Shown piece after piece: positions 1 to 7,137 of a stretch of 7,674 nucleotides of DNA (positions are counted from its first letter, which is position 1; the number at the start of each line of letters is the position of its first letter). A program made the position numbers and the translations under genes. Source of the stretch: Acidobacteriaceae bacterium (lineage in GTDB: Bacteria; Acidobacteriota; Terriglobia; Bryobacterales; Bryobacteraceae); NCBI GenBank assembly GCA_019245255.1, contig JAFARV010000396.1:1-7674 (forward strand), read 5' to 3'. A model generated the notes under the pieces. That model did no database searches, was not told the origin of the DNA, and saw only the letters and a program-made list of their open reading frames with translations.

Positions 1-1400
1 ACTCCGCGGAAGCTCTGGAGATGGTCGATGAGACGCTGCGGGGGATGGCGCACGGCGGCATGCACGACCATCTCGGCGGCGGATTTCATCGCTACTCCGT
101 CGATGAGCGCTGGTTTGTGCCGCACTTCGAAAAGATGCTCTACGACCAGGCGCAGCTTGCGATCGCCTACCTCGAAGCATTTCAAATCAGCCATCACCCA
201 TTCCTTTCCGAGGTCGCCCGCGGCATTTTCGAGTACGTCTTGCGGGACATGACCGATCCATCCGGTGGCTTCTTTTCGGCGGAGGACGCCGATAGCGCTC
301 GCCCCGAAAATCCATCTGAGCACGGCGAAGGCGCATTCTACGTCTGGACCAAAGCCGAGATCGACAGCGCATTAGGACCGGATGCGATCCCCTTCTGTCT
401 CCGGTACGGCATCGAGGACAACGGCAACGTCGCACAAGACCCTCAGGCTGAGTTCACCGGTCGCAACATACTCTACTTAGCTCGCACGCTGACCGAAGTT
501 ACGGCGCGCACCGATATCGAAACTCTGGACGAGCCGCTTACTCGGGCTAAGCAAAAGCTCTTCGATATCAGGTCCGCACGGCCTCGCCCGCACCTGGACA
601 ACAAAATCCTTACCGCCTGGAACGCACTGATGATCTCCGCGCTCGTTAAGGGCTACTCGGTGCTCAGGGAGACCCGCTATCTCGATGCCGCGGAACGCGC
701 TGCATCGTTTCTCCTTTCTGCGCTCTATGACCGGCCGGCCAAGCGCCTGCTGCGCCGTTTCTGCGATGGAGATGCCGCTGTCTCCGCTTTTCTCGATGAC
801 TACGCGTTTCTTGCGCAGGCCCTGCTCGATCTCTTTGAAGCCACGGGCAAAGCCGAGTATCTCGAGCGCTCGGTTGCGTTTGCGAACGCCATTCTCGAAA
901 AATTCGAAGACCCTCAAAACGGCGGCTTCTTCAGCACAGAGGCCGTTTCGGACGATCTGCTCCTGCGCATCAAAGATGACTACGACGGCGCCGAACCGTC
1001 CGGTAATTCCGTCGCCACAGATGTCCTGCTGCGACTGGCGCACCTTTCCGGCAACGGAGCCTTTCGGACATCAGCAGAGAAATCTCTGCGCGCGTTTGCG
1101 GCGAAGCTGCGTGCCCAACCTACCATCGCGCCGCAAATGCTGGTTGCGGCCGGGCGGATGCTGAGCGCGCCACGGCAGATTGTGATCCGCTGTGCTGAGA
1201 TGAGCGCCGAAGTGCACGACCTGCTTGCGCCCTATCAACACGATTTTCAACCTTGGTCGGTTGTGCTCGCGCTCACCGACGAAGCTGCGCTCCGCCTCCG
1301 CGATTTGGCGCCGTTTCTCGCATCGCTCGAACGTAAGGGCCGAATCACAATTTACGAGTGCCACAACTTTACTTGCGACCTCCCGAAAGTTATTGAATGA
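1..1400 (+). CDS. YyaL/SPATA20-like thioredoxin-domain protein (DUF255 family), 5' end outside window
   Basis: The reading frame is open from the left edge (frame of base 3), so the N-terminus is missing; about 465 residues are visible of a family that usually has about 670-700. The missing part should hold the thioredoxin-like (DsbH-type) domain. The visible part is the alpha/alpha-barrel region. Counting from the Met at base 21, it shows the family signatures GGGFHRYSVDERW (19-31), FEKMLYD (36-42), SAEDADS (86-92) with GEGAFYVWT (102-110), ILTAWNALM (196-204), FLDDYAF (257-263) and YDGAEPSGNS (321-330). It ends with YECHNFTCDLP, a two-cysteine tail motif (C447, C452) also seen in relatives. 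The barrel resembles N-acylglucosamine 2-epimerase and cellobiose-epimerase folds, but the family's reaction is not established. Its stop overlaps the tpx start (ATGA). Family assignment is secure; function is unknown. Confidence 0.93.
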   Translation, partial: SAEALEMVDETLRGMAHGGMHDHLGGGFHRYSVDERWFVPHFEKMLYDQAQLAIAYLEAFQISHHPFLSEVARGIFEYVLRDMTDPSGGFFSAEDADSARPENPSEHGEGAFYVWTKAEIDSALGPDAIPFCLRYGIEDNGNVAQDPQAEFTGRNILYLARTLTEVTARTDIETLDEPLTRAKQKLFDIRSARPRPHLDNKILTAWNALMISALVKGYSVLRETRYLDAAERAASFLLSALYDRPAKRLLRRFCDGDAAVSAFLDDYAFLAQALLDLFEATGKAEYLERSVAFANAILEKFEDPQNGGFFSTEAVSDDLLLRIKDDYDGAEPSGNSVATDVLLRLAHLSGNGAFRTSAEKSLRAFAAKLRAQPTIAPQMLVAAGRMLSAPRQIVIRCAEMSAEVHDLLAPYQHDFQPWSVVLALTDEAALRLRDLAPFLASLERKGRITIYECHNFTCDLPKVIE

Positions 1401-1966
1401 GCCTTGTACGTGCGATACTGTGGCCGATGGAAACCACAAACGATTCCGGCCGCACGACCACGCTCAGGGGCAAGCCGTTTCGCTTGGCAGGTCCCGAACT
1501 TCGGGTGGGCGATAACGCGCCCGACTTCGAAGTGGTGGACTCCTCTTTGCAACCATGTAACCTCCAAAAGACCGGGAACGGCATCAGGATCTTCAGCGTT
1601 GTGCCGTCACTCGATACACCTGTCTGTGACGCGCAGACGAGACGTTTCAACGACGTTGCGGACGACCTCGGCGATATCCGGATTTATACCGTCAGTATGG
1701 ATCTGCCGTTCGCCCAAAAGCGCTGGTGCGGCAATTTCGGAGTAGATAGAGTGATCATGCTATCCGACCACAGAACCGGATCGTTCGGCGAAAATTATGG
1801 CACTTTGATCCCCGACCTGCGCATTGAGAGCCGCGCCATTTTCGTGCTCGATGGCGAGAACCGCCTCAAGCACGTTGAATATGTGAAAGAGGTCGGCGAG
1901 CATCCAAACTACAACGCTGCTCTCGACGCTGCCAGGTCGGCCAGTTCGTCTTCTGTTTCGGCATAG
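1397..1966 (+). CDS. tpx: Thiol peroxidase (Tpx-type atypical 2-Cys peroxiredoxin)
   Basis: Tpx enzymes reduce hydrogen peroxide and organic hydroperoxides, using thioredoxin to recycle. The 189-residue product has the peroxidatic site PSLDTPVCDAQTRRF with Cys77 and the resolving-cysteine motif FAQKRWCG with Cys111. The spacing of 34 equals that of Cys61-Cys95 in E. coli Tpx, which supports an intramolecular disulfide mechanism. The N-terminal LRGKPFRLAGPELRVGD (residues 23-39) and GDNAPDF are also typical of the family. An extra cysteine, Cys54, lies outside the catalytic pair. The ATG at 1397 overlaps the upstream stop codon; only a weak GAAAG (1385-1389) precedes it, so translation may depend on coupling. 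An in-frame ATG at 1427 would give 179 residues and a more usual N-terminus, but it lacks a clear ribosome binding site. No signal peptide is visible, so the enzyme is probably cytoplasmic. Confidence 0.95.
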   Translation: MSLVRAILWPMETTNDSGRTTTLRGKPFRLAGPELRVGDNAPDFEVVDSSLQPCNLQKTGNGIRIFSVVPSLDTPVCDAQTRRFNDVADDLGDIRIYTVSMDLPFAQKRWCGNFGVDRVIMLSDHRTGSFGENYGTLIPDLRIESRAIFVLDGENRLKHVEYVKEVGEHPNYNAALDAARSASSSSVSA

Positions 1967-1976
1967 CACTCAACAA

Positions 1977-1994
1977 GTTCCACCTCCACGGAAC
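1977..1994. repeat. Short inverted repeat after tpx
   Basis: GTTCC (1977-1981) and GGAAC (1990-1994) form a perfect 5-bp stem with an 8-base loop, 10 bases after the tpx stop and followed by ATTT. It could be a weak terminator, but the stem is short and there is no real T run. Its right arm is also the proposed -35 element of the permease promoter, so the symmetry may be a coincidence or an operator. Confidence 0.25.
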
Positions 1995-2017
1995 ATTTCG
2001 CGGTTACCTACGTCTAA
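1990..2017 (+). promoter_or_regulatory. Candidate ECF sigma-factor promoter for the ADOP permease
   Basis: GGAAC (1990-1994) is followed by exactly 16 bases and then CGTC (2011-2014), continuing as TAAA. This matches the GGAAC-N16-17-CGTC / TCTRA form of many ECF (sigma-E-like) promoters. Transcription would begin near 2022-2025, just upstream of the ribosome binding site at 2026-2032, leaving a very short leader. No competing -35/-10 pair of the housekeeping type was seen in this 72-base gap. It is a motif match only, and ECF specificities in Acidobacteriota are poorly known. Confidence 0.5.
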
Positions 2018-2025
2018 ACCCAATC

Positions 2026-2032
2026 GAAGGAG
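2026..2032 (+). promoter_or_regulatory. Ribosome binding site that sets the GTG start of the permease
   Basis: GAAGGAG lies 6 bases before the GTG at 2039. The next in-frame ATG (2078) would remove 13 residues before the first membrane helix and has no such site, so GTG is preferred. Confidence 0.8.
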
Positions 2033-2038
2033 CGCGAC

Positions 2039-4504
2039 GTGGAAACCTTCTGGAAGGACCTCCGGCATTCGGTGCGGATGTTCTCGCAGGCGCCCGGCTT
2101 CACAATTGCCGCTGTGGCCGCGCTGGCGCTCGGCATCGGCGCTAACACTGCAATCTTTTCAGTTGTCAACACGGTTCTCCTGAAGCCGCTCACATACCCG
2201 GACCCAGACCGGATCGTTCAGTTCCGGCTCGTTTCTCCAGACGGAGACTGGCCGGGCGCTTCTGTCCCGAAATTCGCGATGTGGCGCGAACAATCGAATG
2301 TCTTCCAGGATGTTGCCGCATTCGATCTGCGTGGCCCTGGCCTAAACCTCACCGGCGGCGATCATCCGGAGCAGGTGAAAGGTCTCCACGTTACCACCGA
2401 TTTCTTCCGGCTCTTCGGAGCCTCGGTTCAACTCGGCCGGACATTCTCGAGCGAGGAAGACGCTCCGCACGGTCCGCGGGCGGTTGTGCTCACGGATGCG
2501 CTATGGCATCGCCGCTATGGCTCGGACCCGCGCATCATCGGCAAGTCCATCGAACTCGGCGGCGAAGCATACACCGTTGTTGGCGTCCTCGCGCCATCCT
2601 TCCAGCGCGATCCGATGCCGGACGTGCTGCTGCCGTTTCAGTTCAATCTCGCAACTGACGACCAGGCTCATTACTTTTCCGCGGCTGCAAGACTCAAACC
2701 AGGGGTCACGCTGCAGCGGGCAAACGAGCAGTTAAAGCTCGCGGCTGACCGGTTCCGGCATCGGTTCCCGGGAACACTCGCTTTCGGGCCGAAAGACAGG
2801 TTCGAAGTAAAGCCTCTAAGAGACTCGATTGTGTCGGACGTGCGTTCGTCGTTGCTGATCCTTACCGCCGCGGTTGTTCTCGTTCTTCTCATTGCTTGTG
2901 CTAACGTTGCTAATCTCCTGCTTGTTCGCGCCACGGCCCGCAAGCGCGAAATAGCCATTCGTGCTGCCGTGGGGGCAGGACGAGCACGCATTATTCGCCA
3001 GTTGCTTACCGAAAGCGTGTTGCTCTCCGGGCTCGGAGGTGTCTTCGGTTTCGTCCTCGGCGTCGCTGGCGTTCGCGTCCTGCTGGGTTTGAGTCCAGGC
3101 GACATCCCGCGCATCGGCGAGAACGGCGCGAATGTCGTTCCCGATTGGCGCGTCGTGTTGTTTACCATCGGCGTGTCCCTCCTCACCGGTATTCTCTTCG
3201 GTCTGATTCCTGCATTCGACGCTTCGCGCGCCGATCTTAGCTACACGCTCAAGGAAAGCGGGGCAAGGACTGGAAGCAGCCTACGCCAAAACAAAGCGCG
3301 CTCGTTGCTGATCATCAGCGAGATGTCACTCGCGATCGTGCTGCTTATCGGAGCGGCGCTCCTGATTCGCACTTTCGTTGCGATTCGGATGACACCGCCC
3401 GGACTCGATCCGCACCACGTCCTTGCGCTGGACATGTCCCTGACCGGCCCTCACTTTCACACATCTGCCAGTGTCGGCGCACTCTCTCGCGCGGGCATTG
3501 AGCGTCTTCAATCACTGCCGGGCGTTGAAGCCGCTTCTACGACCTGTTGCATCCCACTGCAAAACGGCTATGGCCTGCCGCTCGTTATCGTCGGACGGCC
3601 GCTTACTAATGGACCCGCACACGGCGGCGCCGGATGGAACACAGTCGATGCCGACTTTTTCGAAACCTTTCGCATCCCTCTCCTGCGGGGTCGCACATTC
3701 ACGAGGCGCGACACCCACGCAAGCGCGCCGGTTGTCATCATCAATCAAGCGCTAGCCAAGCAGCTCTGGCCCAAGGGCGATCCCTTGAAGGACGAAATCA
3801 TCATCGGCAAGGGCGTCGGGCCCGAGTTTGACGATCCGCCGCGCCAGATCATCGGCATAGTAGGCGATGTGCGCGATCAGGGTCTTAATCACGACCCCAA
3901 TCCGAATATGTATATCCCCGTTTCGCAGGTACCGGACGGAGTAACGGCCCTCAACGCGCGGATCGGCCCGCTCATCTGGGTTGTCCGCGCGACCGGCGAT
4001 CCCTATCAACTCTCTCCCGCCATTCAAAAACAACTTCTGCAAGCCAGCGGAGGCCTCCCTGTCGCGCACATCCAGACGATGGACGAGATCGTCTCCCGTT
4101 CCACCGCGCGCGAGCACTTCAACATGCTGCTGCTCACCATCTTTGCCGCGTCGGCCCTGCTGCTCGCCGCGATCGGCATCTATGCGCTGATGTCCTACTC
4201 GGTCGAGCAGCGTACTCAGGAACTGGGCATCCGCATCGCGCTCGGCGCGGGATACAACGACGTTCGCAACCTGGTTGTCTTTCAGGGCATGCGCCTCGCG
4301 CTGATCGGAGTAGCGGCCGGTGTCGCGGCAGCGCTTGCACTTACTCGTTTTATAGCGGCCATGCTGTTCCATGTGAAGCCATGGGACCCGCTGGTGTTTG
4401 TTTTCGTCCCGGTTTTCCTCGCCGGCGTCGCGCTGCTGGCTGTCTGGGTGCCCGCTCACCGGGCTACGCGCGTCGATCCGGTCGATGCTTTGCGTTACGA
4501 ATGA
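2039..4504 (+). CDS. ADOP-type FtsX/MacB-like ABC permease, duplicated
   Basis: This 821-residue inner-membrane protein carries two MacB-type periplasmic domains and two FtsX permease modules in one chain, the layout of the acidobacterial duplicated orphan permeases. About eight membrane helices are visible, near residues 22-46, 270-297, 325-351, 371-393, 421-446, 694-717, 750-773 and 784-804. The periplasmic domains lie at about 50-265 and 450-690. The two FtsX repeats are marked by REIAIRAAVGAGRARIIRQL (303-322) and the matching QELGIRIALGAG (727-738). The N-terminal LALGIGANTAIFSVV (30-44) is characteristic. Relatives are MacB/LolCE-like permeases that act with a separate ATPase by mechanotransmission, but ADOP substrates are unknown. 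No partner ATPase of the MacB/LolD type is adjacent. The ABC genes on the other strand belong to another class. An ECF-type promoter may drive it. The family call is very sure; the role is open. Confidence 0.95.
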   Translation: METFWKDLRHSVRMFSQAPGFTIAAVAALALGIGANTAIFSVVNTVLLKPLTYPDPDRIVQFRLVSPDGDWPGASVPKFAMWREQSNVFQDVAAFDLRGPGLNLTGGDHPEQVKGLHVTTDFFRLFGASVQLGRTFSSEEDAPHGPRAVVLTDALWHRRYGSDPRIIGKSIELGGEAYTVVGVLAPSFQRDPMPDVLLPFQFNLATDDQAHYFSAAARLKPGVTLQRANEQLKLAADRFRHRFPGTLAFGPKDRFEVKPLRDSIVSDVRSSLLILTAAVVLVLLIACANVANLLLVRATARKREIAIRAAVGAGRARIIRQLLTESVLLSGLGGVFGFVLGVAGVRVLLGLSPGDIPRIGENGANVVPDWRVVLFTIGVSLLTGILFGLIPAFDASRADLSYTLKESGARTGSSLRQNKARSLLIISEMSLAIVLLIGAALLIRTFVAIRMTPPGLDPHHVLALDMSLTGPHFHTSASVGALSRAGIERLQSLPGVEAASTTCCIPLQNGYGLPLVIVGRPLTNGPAHGGAGWNTVDADFFETFRIPLLRGRTFTRRDTHASAPVVIINQALAKQLWPKGDPLKDEIIIGKGVGPEFDDPPRQIIGIVGDVRDQGLNHDPNPNMYIPVSQVPDGVTALNARIGPLIWVVRATGDPYQLSPAIQKQLLQASGGLPVAHIQTMDEIVSRSTAREHFNMLLLTIFAASALLLAAIGIYALMSYSVEQRTQELGIRIALGAGYNDVRNLVVFQGMRLALIGVAAGVAAALALTRFIAAMLFHVKPWDPLVFVFVPVFLAGVALLAVWVPAHRATRVDPVDALRYE

Positions 4505-4516
4505 GGGAGCCGTCCT

Positions 4517-4529
4517 CGGAAACGTTCCG
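4517..4529. repeat. Small inverted repeat between permease and DUF4112 gene
   Basis: CGGAA (4517-4521) and TTCCG (4525-4529) form a perfect 5-bp stem around ACG. It starts 12 bases after the permease stop. There is no T run, so it is a poor terminator. It includes the G of the alternative GTG start at 4529, which slightly favours the downstream start of the next gene. Confidence 0.2.
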
Positions 4530-4551
4530 TGGCTCAGCAGGATCTCGTTAA

Positions 4552-4557
4552 CAGGAG
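4552..4557 (+). promoter_or_regulatory. Ribosome binding site choosing the DUF4112 start
   Basis: CAGGAG stands 4 bases before the GTG at 4562. The upstream in-frame GTG at 4529 has only GGA at 4518-4520, so 4562 is the better start, though the spacing of 4 is on the short side. Confidence 0.55.
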
Positions 4558-4561
4558 TCCC

Positions 4562-5068
4562 GTGTCCAAAGCTGTTGCAACTTACCCCGTTCACCGGTAC
4601 CGGCCGGATGCACTGACGCCGGAGGTTGTCGACCCGCGCATAGCGGATGTGGAGGCGCTGGCACGCTGGCTCGACTACGCATTCGAGTTGCCCGGCGGCT
4701 TTCAGTTCGGCATCGCTGGAATCATCGGACTCATACCAGGAATCGGCGATGTTTTTGATGCTCTGATATCGCTATACATCATTGGGCGCGCGGTCCAGCT
4801 TCGAATTCCGCGAGTGGCGGTCGCGCGCATGCTCGTGAACGTAGGCATCGAAGGTCTAGCCGGCGCGGTTCCGTTTATCGGTGACCTATTCGATATCGCA
4901 TTCAAAGCAAACCGTCGCAACTACCGCCTGCTAAAGAGTCATCTATCGAAACCAACGCGTCAGACTGCGGGCGACCGGGTGTTTCTGATTGTGGCTATCC
5001 TCCTGGCCGTTGCGGTGATTGTACTGCCTATCATCGGCTTGATCGAAGTGATCAAGTGGATTGTGTAG
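4562..5068 (+). CDS. DUF4112 family small membrane protein
   Basis: Taken from the GTG at 4562, the product has 168 residues (179 if the GTG at 4529 is used). It shows the complete DUF4112 pattern: an acidic segment and LARWLDYAFELPGGFQFGI (about residues 33-51), the glycine-rich GLIPGIGDVFDALISLYII (about 55-73), then ARMLVNVGIEGLAGAVPFIGD and LFDIAFKANRRNYRLL (about 88-124). A strongly hydrophobic C-terminal helix of about 25 residues (near 140-166) follows. The repeated P-x-x-GD motifs and hydrophobic stretches suggest a membrane-embedded protein. The family occurs widely in bacteria and no biochemical role is established. It lies 57 bases after the permease gene in the same direction and may be co-transcribed. 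It ends 5 bases before the end of the convergent ABC gene. The family is clear; function is unknown. Confidence 0.88.
   Translation: MSKAVATYPVHRYRPDALTPEVVDPRIADVEALARWLDYAFELPGGFQFGIAGIIGLIPGIGDVFDALISLYIIGRAVQLRIPRVAVARMLVNVGIEGLAGAVPFIGDLFDIAFKANRRNYRLLKSHLSKPTRQTAGDRVFLIVAILLAVAVIVLPIIGLIEVIKWIV
5038..5056. repeat. Perfect hairpin at the convergent gene ends
   Basis: CTTGATC (5038-5044), loop GAAGT, GATCAAG (5050-5056): a perfect 7-bp stem within the last codons of the DUF4112 gene and 17 bases beyond the stop of the opposing ABC gene. Its position suits a terminator for the minus-strand transcript, but neither side has a T run. A role in termination or mRNA end protection is only a possibility. 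Confidence 0.3.
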
Positions 5069-5073
5069 CGGGC

Positions 5074-7137
5074 TCATGGATGCGCGATGACCATCAGCGC
5101 GTTCGCGCGTTCGAGCGTAAAGGTGAGTGCGGTGTTCAGACTCTCCGGGTCGAGCGCGCCGAAGCTTTCATCAAGAATTAGCAGGCCGGGATTCTGAAGC
5201 AGAGCACGGGCAATGAATACCCGGCTACGCTCGCCGTGCGAAAGCTGCCATCCACCTTCTCCCACCATCTGCAGCAGGCCACTCGGCATGCGCTCGAGTA
5301 ACCCTCCCAAACCAACGCCGCGGCAGACCTCCTCGGCTTGGTCGAAATCCGCTGCCAGGGCAGGCCATCGCCGTCCACATAAGAGGTTGAAAGCGAGCGT
5401 GCCGGTCAGGATGTAATTTTCATGAAATTGCGGTACCCATACGACGTGCTTACGCCAGCCGTCGCGCCCGAGAGTCTGCATATCGAGGCCACCCGCAAGC
5501 ACGAGGCCAGAGTGAGGTTTGCGCGCTCCTGCGAGCAGCGACGCGAGGGTTGTTTTCCCTCCACCCGAAGGACCTTCGAGTAAGACCCGGTCTGCGCGGC
5601 GGATTGCGAGAGTACATCCGTCCAACACCGGGGGGCCGTTGGTGCGATAGCGGAAGGTCAGACGATCCGCTTCGAGTACGTATCTCGCCGAGTGAGCAGG
5701 CTCGGTTGAAGGACTGCCAGAAGTGCCGGCAAGCTCTGCCCGGCGTGCCGCGTTGAAGAGATGCTTGAGCCGCTTCCAGGCGACATAGGCGCCTGAGATC
5801 TCAGAGAGAGCTCCTGCGATGCGATCGAACGAGGTCCAGGCTAAGAGAATCCCACCGAGAATCACCGCTATTTCTGTTTGTGAGCTTCGGCCGGTGACAA
5901 CCGTTTGTGCGAGACAGATGAGGCCAAGGACAAGCCACGCGCGCGGAACCACTTTGACGAGGACAGTGCCGATGTGATCGATTCGCTTGGAGTGCGTGTA
6001 GTATGCGTCAAGACCGGCGTCTTCATCCTCATGCCATCGCTCGCGAGAATGCTGTGCAAGACGCGTACGGTGGCCAGTCATCGCCTCCACCAAATCACGA
6101 GTCAATTCGAGCCGATTGCCCGTCCACTGTTCGTATGCGACGAGGAAGCGCCAAGCAAAGAATAATGTCAGGCCCAGGCAGATGACGAGCAAGATTGCGA
6201 AGCGGCCGAGCACGAATCCGGCGAGCGTCAGGTCGACGAGGGCCAGTACTCCGGAGATGCCCGCTCCGAGCGCCAGCGATTCGATGGCATCCGCCTCGAA
6301 TGACTGGCCGAGAAAACTGCCGATTCCCTGATGTCGGATCTCGTCGGGATCGAGCCGGAGCACTCCGGCGAGAAGCCTGCGTTTGAGCAGGCCTCCCACG
6401 CTAACAGCGAGTGCACCCTGTAGCCACAGGCCCATTGCACGAAAAGGGACAATGGTCGCCAATAGCAGGGCCCAACCCGCGAGCGAGCCGCGATCCATGT
6501 GGCCGCTGAGTGACAAGCTGCCCAACACCGCCCAGGAGCAGAGCCACAAGGCGTATTCGACAATGTGCGAAAGCACCAGAAGACCCGCGTTGCGAAAGGC
6601 GCCTATCTGCGCGAACCAACGGGCCAAAGGAGCAGCACAGGATGCGCGAAATCTCCAACCATCGCGGAACGGCGTGGCCCCGAGTTGAGCGTCTCCAAGA
6701 AGCGCGGCAGCACGTTCGCGTCGTTTGCCTTCTATGGCGCAACGGTCGAGAAGCTCCTCAGTGCGATGCGCACGGTCGCCCAGGCGTGTGCGTCTGAGTT
6801 CACAGGCAAGAGCATGAGTCGAGATTTCGATGATGTCGTCATCCGGCGAAACCAGCCGAAGTTTTCCTTTGCGCTCTCCGGCGATCGCGATGAAGCGATC
6901 ACCAATGAGCAGGATGGCCGGGCAGATGCCGCTAAGCTCGCTCTCGAGGTCCTGGTAAGCGGCGCAGATCGGTTCCACTTCGCAACCGAAGCTTTGAGCC
7001 GCGTGGTCCATCCAGGATTCGAGCTGGAACATTTGAGGCGAAGCAAGATCAAAGGTCCCCTCGGGTGTGAAGCCGGAATGCTTCAGCAGAGCTGTGACGC
7101 AGTCTCGAAGCCGTTCGAGCGGCCATGCGCCGTTCAT
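5074..7137 (-). CDS. ABC exporter half-transporter with N-terminal degenerate C39-like domain
   Basis: The 687-residue product has three parts. Residues 1-165 are a soluble extension with a segment (about 40-115; PAILLIGDRFIAIAG at 73-87, then RLVSPDD) that looks like a C39 peptidase fold without catalytic Cys, His and Asp. Residues 180-460 form an exporter membrane domain with about six helices. Residues 487-687 are the ATPase: Walker A GPSGGGKTT (522-530), Q-loop Gln570, signature LSHGE (632-636), Walker B LLILDE with Glu657, D-loop ALD and H-loop His686. The chain stops at IAHP, just after His686, so the usual 30-40 residue tail is absent. The ATG at 7137 has a strong GGAGGT site and overlaps the stop of the preceding ABC gene (ATGA). 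It probably forms a heterodimeric peptide or small-molecule exporter with that partner. NHLM-type bacteriocin exporters are another possible relative. Substrate unknown. Confidence 0.9.
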   Translation of the reverse strand: MNGAWPLERLRDCVTALLKHSGFTPEGTFDLASPQMFQLESWMDHAAQSFGCEVEPICAAYQDLESELSGICPAILLIGDRFIAIAGERKGKLRLVSPDDDIIEISTHALACELRRTRLGDRAHRTEELLDRCAIEGKRRERAAALLGDAQLGATPFRDGWRFRASCAAPLARWFAQIGAFRNAGLLVLSHIVEYALWLCSWAVLGSLSLSGHMDRGSLAGWALLLATIVPFRAMGLWLQGALAVSVGGLLKRRLLAGVLRLDPDEIRHQGIGSFLGQSFEADAIESLALGAGISGVLALVDLTLAGFVLGRFAILLVICLGLTLFFAWRFLVAYEQWTGNRLELTRDLVEAMTGHRTRLAQHSRERWHEDEDAGLDAYYTHSKRIDHIGTVLVKVVPRAWLVLGLICLAQTVVTGRSSQTEIAVILGGILLAWTSFDRIAGALSEISGAYVAWKRLKHLFNAARRAELAGTSGSPSTEPAHSARYVLEADRLTFRYRTNGPPVLDGCTLAIRRADRVLLEGPSGGGKTTLASLLAGARKPHSGLVLAGGLDMQTLGRDGWRKHVVWVPQFHENYILTGTLAFNLLCGRRWPALAADFDQAEEVCRGVGLGGLLERMPSGLLQMVGEGGWQLSHGERSRVFIARALLQNPGLLILDESFGALDPESLNTALTFTLERANALMVIAHP

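Noticed and set aside
477..1043. Open frame of 188 codons antisense to the yyaL-like gene
   Set aside because: No family motif; the plus-strand frame shows conserved signatures throughout.
1977..1998. Intrinsic terminator after tpx
   Set aside because: Stem of only 5 bp with an 8-base loop and just three T residues; listed only as a repeat.
2671..3186. Open frame of 171 codons on the minus strand
   Set aside because: Thr/Arg/Ser-rich composition mirrors the membrane-helix codons of the permease; it is a shadow frame.
4518..4549. Second ECF-type promoter before the DUF4112 gene (GGAAAC ... CGTT)
   Set aside because: The spacing is 22 bases, too long for ECF promoters.
3752..4594. Open frame of 280 codons on the minus strand, antisense to the permease
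   Set aside because: The product is rich in Arg, Asp, Gly and His with no recognisable domain, and it lies over a clear FtsX coding region. Such frames are common shadows in GC-rich codons.
4980..5080. A frameshift that cut the ABC gene at its H-loop
   Set aside because: Translating the other two minus frames past 5080 gives no residues like the usual ATPase tail, and the bases encode the conserved end of DUF4112.
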